From Flavobacteriales bacterium (GTDB lineage: Bacteria; Bacteroidota; Bacteroidia; Flavobacteriales_D; Parvicellaceae): a stretch of 64,000 nucleotides of DNA. The notes below the pieces were generated by a model that did no database searches, had not been told where the DNA came from, and saw nothing but the letters and a program-made list of their open reading frames with translations. The position numbers and the translations under genes are program-made. The stretch spans positions 34,883 through 98,882 of the forward strand of contig JAQXDK010000007.1 in assembly GCA_029251405.1 (NCBI GenBank), read 5' to 3'. Shown in pieces: positions 44,314 through 52,300 of this stretch. Within the stretch, counting starts at the first letter, position 1; each line of letters starts with the position of its first letter.

Positions 44314-46362
44314 ATGAAAAAAGACATATTAAGAAAAGGATTCGAATTAATTTCTCTTTCCCGTTCAATGAGTGATCTTTTTGAAAAAGAAAAAAATACA
44401 ACTTCCAAGTATGTTCATGCTACCTCTAAAGGTCATGAAATAATTCAAATTGCTGTTGGGTTACAGTTGCTAAATTGCGATTTTATTTACCCTTATTACA
44501 GAGACGATTCAATGCTTCTGTCAATTGGACTTCAACCCTATGATTTGATGTTACAATTATTATCTAAATCCAATGATCCATTTTCAGGAGGTAAAACTTA
44601 TTACTCACACCCTAGTTTAAATGATTCTAACTTTCCTAAAATTCCACATCAATCGTCTGCAACTGGAATGCAAGCAATACCTGCAACGGGTGCAGCCTTG
44701 GGTTTGAAGTACAAAGAGTTGGTAGGGTTGTCAAATGGTGATGAGTTTCCTCCAGTTGTAATTTGTTCTTTAGGAGATGCCTCTTGTACCGAAGGTGAAG
44801 TTTCTGAAGCTTTCCAGATGGCTGTTTTAAAAAAGCTACCCATCATATATGTCGTACAAGATAATGAATGGGATATTTCAGCAAAATCTGAAGAGACTAG
44901 AGCTCAAGATATTTCTCATTTTGCTAGAGGATTTAAAGGCCTTCAAACTCTTACAATTGATGGAACAGATTTTCAAGAATCATATGATGCTTTTGGTAAA
45001 GCGTTAGAAATTACTCGTAAAAGAGTGGGTCCTGTTCTAGTTCATGCCAAGGTACCACTTCTAAACCATCACACTTCTGGAGTTCGTATGGAATGGTATA
45101 GGGACGATTTAGAAGAACAATTATTAAGAGATCCACTTCCAAAATTAACTCAGCTACTTCTTGAGAATGGTTTCACCAACAAAGAATTAACTGACATTTC
45201 AAAAAATTCTCAAAAACTTGTTCAACAACACTATTCCAGAGCATTGAACGATAAAGACCCTGGTGTCGAGGAACTTCATCAAAATATATTTGCCCCTACA
45301 AATGTAACTAAGGAATTAGGAAAAAGAGCACCTGATGACAGAGAGCCAACTGTTATGGTTGACTCAGCTCTTTTTGCGATACGTGAATTGCTAGAATCGG
45401 ATCCAAAATGTCTTTTATATGGGCAAGATGTTGGTGGTAGATTAGGAGGAGTATTTAGAGAAGCTGCAACGTTAGCCCAACAATTTGGAGATCACAGAGT
45501 TTTTAATACTCCAATTCAAGAAGCCTTCATCATTGGAAGTACTGCTGGAATGTCTGCTGTAGGTTTAAAGCCAATTGTTGAGGTTCAATTTGCCGACTAC
45601 ATTTGGCCAGGATTAAATCAATTATTTACAGAAATCAGCAGATCTTACTATTTGTCAAATGGCAAATGGCCAGTAAGTATGATACTGAGAGTACCCATTG
45701 GAGCTTACGGATCTGGAGGGCCCTACCATTCTTCAAGTATTGAATCTATAGTAACGAATATTATCGGTGTCAAAATATTGTATCCTTCAAATGGAGCAGA
45801 CTTAAAAGGGCTAATAAAAGCTGCTTATTTAGACCCTAACCCAATTTTAATTTTAGAACACAAAGGGCTGTATTGGTCAAAAATTCCTGGAACAGAAGGT
45901 GCTAAAACTATTGAGCCTGATTCAGATTTTGTCATACCTATTGGTACTGCTCGAAAAGTATTAAAAGCAGAAAATTCTTTCATTCAATCTGGAAATTCTT
46001 TAGTTATTATCACATACGGAAGAGGGGTATATTGGTCCTTAGAAGCATCAAAAAATTTTAAAGGTCAAATTGAGATTTTAGATCTTCGTACATTGTCTCC
46101 GTTAGATGAAAATCAAATTTTTGAATCTTGTAAAATTCATAGTAAAGTTTTAATAGTAACAGAAGAACCCAGAGCATCTTCTTTTTCATTAGGACTGGCT
46201 GGAAGTATTCAGAAAAATTGTTTTGAATATTTAGATGCCCCCATAGAAGTTTTGGGATCAGAAAATACTCCAGCAATACCCTTGAATGAAAATTTAGAAG
46301 TTGCGTATTTACCCAATTCTGATAAAGTTAAAAACATTATTTACAAGCTCTTAAATTATTGA
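44314..46362 (+). CDS. 2-oxoacid dehydrogenase E1, fused alpha and beta subunits
   Basis: A 682-residue fusion. The N-terminal half is E1-alpha-like with the thiamine-diphosphate motif GDASCTEGE...NEWDIS at about residues 155-190. The C-terminal half, from about residue 345, is E1-beta-like with LLYGQDVGGRLGGVFREA, FNTPIQEAFIIGSTAGM and VEVQFADYIWPGLNQL. Such fusions act as E1 of branched-chain 2-oxoacid (or acetoin/pyruvate-like) dehydrogenase complexes in Bacteroidota. No E2 or E3 gene is adjacent, so the complex must be completed from elsewhere. Substrate is inferred. Confidence 0.88.
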   Translation: MKKDILRKGFELISLSRSMSDLFEKEKNTTSKYVHATSKGHEIIQIAVGLQLLNCDFIYPYYRDDSMLLSIGLQPYDLMLQLLSKSNDPFSGGKTYYSHPSLNDSNFPKIPHQSSATGMQAIPATGAALGLKYKELVGLSNGDEFPPVVICSLGDASCTEGEVSEAFQMAVLKKLPIIYVVQDNEWDISAKSEETRAQDISHFARGFKGLQTLTIDGTDFQESYDAFGKALEITRKRVGPVLVHAKVPLLNHHTSGVRMEWYRDDLEEQLLRDPLPKLTQLLLENGFTNKELTDISKNSQKLVQQHYSRALNDKDPGVEELHQNIFAPTNVTKELGKRAPDDREPTVMVDSALFAIRELLESDPKCLLYGQDVGGRLGGVFREAATLAQQFGDHRVFNTPIQEAFIIGSTAGMSAVGLKPIVEVQFADYIWPGLNQLFTEISRSYYLSNGKWPVSMILRVPIGAYGSGGPYHSSSIESIVTNIIGVKILYPSNGADLKGLIKAAYLDPNPILILEHKGLYWSKIPGTEGAKTIEPDSDFVIPIGTARKVLKAENSFIQSGNSLVIITYGRGVYWSLEASKNFKGQIEILDLRTLSPLDENQIFESCKIHSKVLIVTEEPRASSFSLGLAGSIQKNCFEYLDAPIEVLGSENTPAIPLNENLEVAYLPNSDKVKNIIYKLLNY

Positions 46363-46408
46363 TTTTAAGAATCAAAATTTTAATAACTTCGTTATTTATA
46401 ATTACAAA

Positions 46409-47461
46409 ATGACATATTTAAATCAAGAAATATTTGGTAATCCTATTGAAAAATGGCTAATAGCTTTAGGTATATTATTGGGATCCTTTGTTTTAGTCAA
46501 AGTAATTTATTGGATGTTTTCCAATATTTTTCAAAAAATTACTTCAAAAACTAAAAACAAATTAGACGATAAACTCTTAAGAACTTTACAAAAACCAATC
46601 ACTTTTCTAATAATTGCATTAGCTTATTTGTATGCAGTTAAGTTTCTTCATTTTACTTCAAATACAGAATCCATATTATTAAATATAGCTTACTTATTCA
46701 TAGCTGTAGTTTTAACTTCAATAATTTCTAGAATCATTGATGCTGTAATATCCGAAGTAGTATTGCCGTTTTCAGAAAAATCTGAAACTAGTTTTGATAA
46801 TCATTTAATTCCAGTTATACAAAAGGCAGTAAGAGCAATCGTTTGGTCTTTGGGAATTGTAATTGGATTAGATAACATTGGCTTTGATATTACAGCAATG
46901 ATCGCTGGTTTAGGAATAGGTGGTTTGGCTTTAGCCTTAGCAGCTCAAGATTCTGTTAAAAACATTTTTGCAGGGATTATGATTTTCTTAGATAAACCTT
47001 TTAAAATAAAAGATAGAATTAAAATTGATGGTCACGATGGAGTGGTTGAGGAAGTTGGACTAAGAAGTACTAGAATTAGAACTCTAGAAGGAAGAATAGT
47101 TACTATTCCGAATTGTACCTTCACAGATAATAGCGTAATAAATGTTACGTCACAGCCAGCATTAAAAGTCAGGATAAATTTAGGGTTGACTTACGATACT
47201 ACTGAAGAAGACATGCAAAAAGCCATAGATATATTAAAAGATATTGTTAAAAATCAAGATGCAATAACTGATGATTATGCAGCTGGATTTAATGGATTTG
47301 GTGATTTTTCTTTGAATATTTTGTTTATGTATTATGTGAGACCCGAATCTCACTGGCTGAATACACAAACCTTGGTTAATAAAGAAGTTCTCAAAAGATT
47401 TAATGAGCAAGGGTTAGAATTTGCTTTTCCAACCCAAACCATATTTAAGAAAGAAATTTAA
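46409..47461 (+). CDS. MscS-family mechanosensitive channel
   Basis: A 350-residue small-conductance mechanosensitive channel. Several N-terminal transmembrane helices precede the pore helix TM3 with GLGIGGLALALAAQDSVKN, the Gly/Ala pattern that lines MscS pores. The beta domain (KPFKIKDRIKIDGHDGVVEEVGLRSTRIRT, split over residues about 197-226) and the cytoplasmic alpha/beta domain follow. It releases solutes under hypo-osmotic shock. Its end overlaps the convergent FKBP gene by 4 nt. Confidence 0.92.
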   Translation: MTYLNQEIFGNPIEKWLIALGILLGSFVLVKVIYWMFSNIFQKITSKTKNKLDDKLLRTLQKPITFLIIALAYLYAVKFLHFTSNTESILLNIAYLFIAVVLTSIISRIIDAVISEVVLPFSEKSETSFDNHLIPVIQKAVRAIVWSLGIVIGLDNIGFDITAMIAGLGIGGLALALAAQDSVKNIFAGIMIFLDKPFKIKDRIKIDGHDGVVEEVGLRSTRIRTLEGRIVTIPNCTFTDNSVINVTSQPALKVRINLGLTYDTTEEDMQKAIDILKDIVKNQDAITDDYAAGFNGFGDFSLNILFMYYVRPESHWLNTQTLVNKEVLKRFNEQGLEFAFPTQTIFKKEI

Positions 47462-48126
47462 TTAATACTTAAAAGCTCAACTTCGAAAATTAAAGTAGAG
47501 TAGGGTCCTATTTGCTGACCTGCACCCCTTTCACCGTATGCTAAATCATAAGGTACAAATAGTTTCCATTTAGATCCAACACTCATTAATTGTAGTGCTT
47601 CAGTCCACCCTTTTATAACTCCTCCAACTGGAAAGGAAGCCGGTTCCCCTCTGTCTACAGAACTGTCGAAAACAGTTCCGTCTATTAATGTTCCATGATA
47701 GTGTGTTGTAACATTGTCTTCTAGCTTGGGTTTTGGCCCTGTTCCTTCAGTTATGACGGTATATTGTAATCCACTTTCTAAAGTTGTAACACCTTCTTTC
47801 TTTCCGTTTTCTTCTAAAAATATTCTGCCTTCGTCTATTTTCTCTTCACTCATAGCAGATTGTTTTTTTGCAAAATAATTTTGGATTATCATTAATGCCT
47901 GGTCATTATTAATTTTAGGCTCTTTACCATTTATAACTTCCTTCATTCCAGAAAGAAAGTTTTCGATTTTTATGTCTTTGAATTGGGTATTTACATTTTC
48001 ACCGATATTGACACCAAGACTGTAACTTACAGAATCAATTTCATTATTAAGAACAACTTCTTTAGGAGTTTCACTCTTACATGCTATAAAAAGTAAAAGG
48101 GACGATAATACTATAATATTTTTCAT
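47458..48126 (-). CDS. FKBP-type peptidyl-prolyl isomerase, lipoprotein
   Basis: A 222-residue protein with a lipoprotein signal (SSLLLFIACKSE, Cys at 16). An N-terminal MIP/FkpA-like dimerisation region follows (DSVSYSLGVNIGENV), then a FKBP domain with ESGLQY, THYHGTLIDGTVFDSS, PVGGVIKGWTEALQLM and FVPYDLAYGERGAG. It should catalyse prolyl isomerisation and act as a periplasmic chaperone anchored to a membrane. It is 1 nt downstream of a close paralogue, with the FKBP domains nearly identical, indicating tandem duplication. Confidence 0.9.
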   Translation of the reverse strand: MKNIIVLSSLLLFIACKSETPKEVVLNNEIDSVSYSLGVNIGENVNTQFKDIKIENFLSGMKEVINGKEPKINNDQALMIIQNYFAKKQSAMSEEKIDEGRIFLEENGKKEGVTTLESGLQYTVITEGTGPKPKLEDNVTTHYHGTLIDGTVFDSSVDRGEPASFPVGGVIKGWTEALQLMSVGSKWKLFVPYDLAYGERGAGQQIGPYSTLIFEVELLSIN

Positions 48127-48127
48127 T

Positions 48128-48787
48128 TTAATTTATTTTAATTAATTCAACTTCGAAAACAAGAGTAGTGAAAGGACCTATCTGTGGACCTGCACCTCTT
48201 TCACCATACGCTAAATCGTAAGGAACAAATAATTTCCATTTAGATCCAACAGACATTAATTGAAGTGCTTCTGTCCATCCTTTAATAACTCCACTAACTG
48301 GAAATGTCGCAGGTTCTCCTCTGTCAACAGAGCTGTCAAAAACAGTTCCGTCTATAAGAGTGCCGTGATAATGAGTTGTTACTTGATCATTCAGTGATGG
48401 CTTGGGCCCCTCTCCGGTTTTTAAAATTTCATATTGTAAACCACTTTCAAGTGTAGTTACTTCATTTCTTTTAGCATTATCGATTAAAAACTTTTCACCT
48501 TCTTCAATTACAGATTCACTAGCTTTTGCTTGTTGTTTTTTAAAAAAGTCCTGAATTACTTTTTGTGCATCTGCTCCAGTAATTTTAGGTTCTTTTTTAT
48601 TATCTAACACATCTTTGATCGCTGCTTCAAAGTTGTTGAGATCTATATCTGGAAATTGAGCTTTTATATTTTCTCCGATATTTACACCTAAACTGTAACT
48701 TACAGAGTCTATTTCATTTGTTATTTTTTGAGCTGACATTATTGTTGTAATTGATATTAATAAAATTATTAAGATGTTTTTATTCAT
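48128..48787 (-). CDS. FKBP-type peptidyl-prolyl isomerase, secreted paralogue
   Basis: A 219-residue paralogue of the adjacent FKBP lipoprotein with the same dimerisation region and FKBP core (THYHGTLIDGTVFDSS, VIKGWTEALQLMSVGSKW). Its signal peptide (ILLISITTIMSAQ) has no lipobox Cys, so it is predicted to be soluble in the periplasm while its neighbour is lipid-anchored. The N-terminal halves have diverged more than the FKBP domains. It follows the DUF5606 gene by 23 bp in the same direction. Confidence 0.9.
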   Translation of the reverse strand: MNKNILIILLISITTIMSAQKITNEIDSVSYSLGVNIGENIKAQFPDIDLNNFEAAIKDVLDNKKEPKITGADAQKVIQDFFKKQQAKASESVIEEGEKFLIDNAKRNEVTTLESGLQYEILKTGEGPKPSLNDQVTTHYHGTLIDGTVFDSSVDRGEPATFPVSGVIKGWTEALQLMSVGSKWKLFVPYDLAYGERGAGPQIGPFTTLVFEVELIKIN

Positions 48788-48810
48788 GATTTAAATTTAT
48801 TTAAAAGACA

Positions 48811-49347
48811 TTAACCGCTTTTCTTTTGTGTTCTTTGAACTTTTTTAGCTACTTGATTGGACTTAATTTTAGGAGTTTGTTTAGTTGATTTTGGTTTGGA
48901 TTTTATCTCCTTTTTCTTGGGTTTATCTTCAGACTTTGTTTTATCGTCATCCTCTTCATTTATCTTTAATTTCAACTTTTTAGTATCATGAAGAATATTG
49001 TACCACTGAAACAATTTTTTAATGTCTGAGTTATAAACTTGTTCTTTGTCGTAGTTAGGAACCAGTTCTTCCAACTTTTTCTGGAGTTTCTTAATATCTT
49101 CTTGGTGTGATATAGTTTTCTTTCCATCGTTAGATTCAAATATTTTTCTGTAAATATCTGAAAGTAATACTTCTTCTTCGTAAGTGTAAATGCTGATATC
49201 AGACAGTGCACTAATTTTGTTAGAATTAAAAATTGGAAATCTTTTTTTATCGATCACCGATTCAACAATAACGTTGTTTTTTGATTTTCCAACAACGCTA
49301 AAAAGTCCTGACTTACCTGAAATTGATATAATATCTTTTAAATCCAT
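48811..49347 (-). CDS. DUF5606 family protein
   Basis: A 178-residue cytoplasmic protein. The N-terminal ~125 residues match the Bacteroidota DUF5606 pattern: MDLKDIISISGKSGLFSVVG, IESVIDKKRFPIF-like strand, ISALSDISIYT and the QWYNIL helix. The last ~45 residues are a Lys/Ser/Pro-rich basic tail (KPKKKEIKSKPKSTKQ), suggesting nucleic-acid or ribosome contact, which is inference only. No known function. It heads the run leading to the two FKBP genes. Confidence 0.75.
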   Translation of the reverse strand: MDLKDIISISGKSGLFSVVGKSKNNVIVESVIDKKRFPIFNSNKISALSDISIYTYEEEVLLSDIYRKIFESNDGKKTISHQEDIKKLQKKLEELVPNYDKEQVYNSDIKKLFQWYNILHDTKKLKLKINEEDDDKTKSEDKPKKKEIKSKPKSTKQTPKIKSNQVAKKVQRTQKKSG

Positions 49348-49362
49348 AATTTAATTATCGCG

Positions 49363-49370
49363 CAAATCTA
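49363..49370 (-). promoter_or_regulatory. Putative Bacteroidetes -7 element for the DUF5606/FKBP run
   Basis: Reads TAGATTTG on the minus strand, an exact TAnnTTTG match 15 nt before the DUF5606 start. It lies in the 27-bp gap after the large T9SS protein gene. Confidence 0.4.
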
Positions 49371-49374
49371 ATAA

Positions 49375-52300
49375 TTATTCTATAACTAGCTTTATTGGTT
49401 TCAAATTTGATTTGTTTTTATCTCTCAACCAATATATTCCACTGCTAGCATTTATATTATTTATTTCAAATTCATTATTGATAGAATAGAATGTTTTAAT
49501 AACCCTGCCACCCATGTCAAATATTTCTAAGTTAAAGGGTCCTTGGATGTTTTTAATTTTAACTATTGCACTATTTTTAAAAGGGTTGGGAGCTATATAA
49601 ATTTGTCCATTAGTATTTTCAATGCTATTTATTGAAGAAGGTGTCGATTGAGTAACAAAAAAGCTTTTAATTAAACTGTAGCCAAAATCACCAGAACCTT
49701 GGCTTAAAATTACATTGTTTAAGTCTTTTAAAAGCCAATTTCCGTCTGTTCCACCATAATAAGAGGCACCAAGCCCATCCCCATATACATCGTTAAGTTT
49801 AAAAGTAAAGCATTCATTATCTTTCAAATATAAATCTTTAATTATTGTGGTATTGCTCTGAATTCCACCACCACTTGGATTACAATCGTAAGGTCCTTCG
49901 CTATACCAAATAGAGTCTTGACTATCTTTAATAGTCCAATTAGTTTCTAAGCAATAATCATCTAATAATAGTTCAAAAGTTAGTGGTGCAAAAATATCAT
50001 TATTTACAGTTAGGTATAATATGTTAATGCTGTCACATCCGTTGACAGATTGTAAAGTATCACTGTAAACTCCCGAAGAGTCTATCGTGATTCCATTCCA
50101 AATATAGCTGCTGCAAGCACTGATACTATCTACGCTTAAATAACTTCCGTTTATGGTTAGGTGTAAAGAAGTAATACTGTCACAACCCAAAGCGCTAATA
50201 AGTGTATCTACATATACCCCAGTTTGAGAATAGCTATTACCATTCCAAATATAATTGTTGCAAACTGAAACAGTATCGTTAAAGAATACAGGACTATTGA
50301 CGGTAAGAAATAAAGTAACAATACTATCACAACCTAAAATTGTTTGAAGGGTGTCTATGTAAGTTCCAGACTGAATATAAGTAACCCCATTCCAAACGTA
50401 ATTGTTACAGTTTGTAATACTTTGTTGATTGTAAACTACTGAATTTATATTTAGATTTAATATAGTAATACTGTCACACCCATTTACTGAATTCAAAGTA
50501 TCGTAATATATTCCAGATTGAGAATAGTTATTTCCATGCCATAAATAATTGGTACATGTTGTAATATTTTCCTGAGTAGATATACTGTTATTTAAAGTTA
50601 GAAATAGAGTGATAATACTATCGCAACCTGTATTTGTAGTTAGAGTGTCTATGTAAGTTCCAGACTGATTATAAGTTATTCCATTCCAGAGATAATTATC
50701 ACAACTAGATAATGTTTCACTGTATGAAATTGATGGATTCAAAGTAAGGCTAAGAGTTACAATACTATCACACCCTGAATTAGAAGGTAGCGTGTCTACA
50801 TAGGTCCCAGATTGTAAATAGTTGTTTCCATTCCAGTTAAAAGAACCACAAGCTGTTATGCTTTCTGATGAGTAAATTATCGGAATAATATTCAGACTTA
50901 AGGTATTAATACTGTCACAGCTACCAGCAACCAAAATAGTGTCTGTATAATTACCAGTTTGGTTGTAGATATTTCCGTTCCAGTTGTAATTAATACAAGA
51001 AGTAATATTTACTGAATTATAAACATAGTTAGATATAGTCAGATTCAGAACCAGAATACTATCGCATCCATTGGTGTTTTGTAATGTGTCGTAGTAAGTT
51101 CCACTCTGAGAGTAATTAGTTCCATTCCAATTATAATTGTTGCAAGTAGAAATATTTTCCTGATAGTTTCCTCCACTATCTATGATTAAGTTAAGTGTTA
51201 GAATACTATCACAACCACTTATAGTTTGTAGAGTTTTAGTATAAGTTCCTGATTGAGAATAAGTAGTTCCATTCCAGCTGTAATTATTGCAAGCAGTTAT
51301 ATTTTCTTGAGAAGTACTACTACTATTTATAGTTAGATTTAAGGCTGCAATACTGTCACACCCATTAGTCGATTGTAAAGTGTCAATGTAAATTCCAGAT
51401 TGAAAATAGTTATTTCCACCCCAAAGATAGTTGTCACATGAAGTAATATTTTCCTGAGAATTAGTTGGACTATTTACTGTTAAATTTAGAGTAACAATAC
51501 TATCACAACCTGCAGAATTTGTTAAAGTGTAAGTTGCAGTATTATTACTTAACGTATATGTAATTCCATCGATCCAAGTAATGCTGTCACAAGAAGAAAT
51601 AACATCAATCCCATTTAAATTTTGGTTAATGGTTAGATTTAGGGTGACAATACTATCACAACCTGAGGAGTTTGTTAAAGTATAGGTTGCAGTATTATTG
51701 CTTGATGTATATGTAATTCCATCGATCCAAGTAATGCTGTTACATGACGAAATAACATCAATCCCATTTAAATTTTGGTTGATGGTTAAATTTAGGGTGA
51801 CAATACTATCACAACCTGAGGAGTTTGTTAAAGTGTAAGTTGCAGAATTATTGCTTGTGGTATACGTAATTCCATCGATCCAAGTAACGCTATTGCAAGA
51901 GGAAATAATATCTGTTCCACTAGAATTAGGAATTAAATTTATAGTAATATTATCTATTGAAGAACAACCATTTCCATCTGCCGCAGTAACAGTGTAAGTA
52001 TTTGTGGAAGTAGGTATAAATCCATTTCCATTTGTAATATTGTTATCCCAAGTATAATTAATATTACTTCCTCCCACATTTATAGTGCCCACCATTCCAG
52101 CATGAAACTCACATATGTAGTAATAAGTTCCAGCGGTATTTGGTGACCAAGTTATTATTCCCGAAGAAGTACCGTTATTGGCAACAGAAACTGCATTAGC
52201 AGTGCCGGTAGTTGCAGCAGTTTTTATTAAAAATGGATGTCCTGGAGAATTAACGTTAAAAGTAAGTGTATCTCCAAGTGAAATATTTATGGTAGGATCG

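Noticed and set aside
46382..46396. AATAAC-TTC-GTTATT hairpin after the E1 gene (superficially like part of a loxP arm)
   Set aside because: A 6-bp AT-rich stem without a following T-run is too weak for a terminator, and no recombinase or second site is present.
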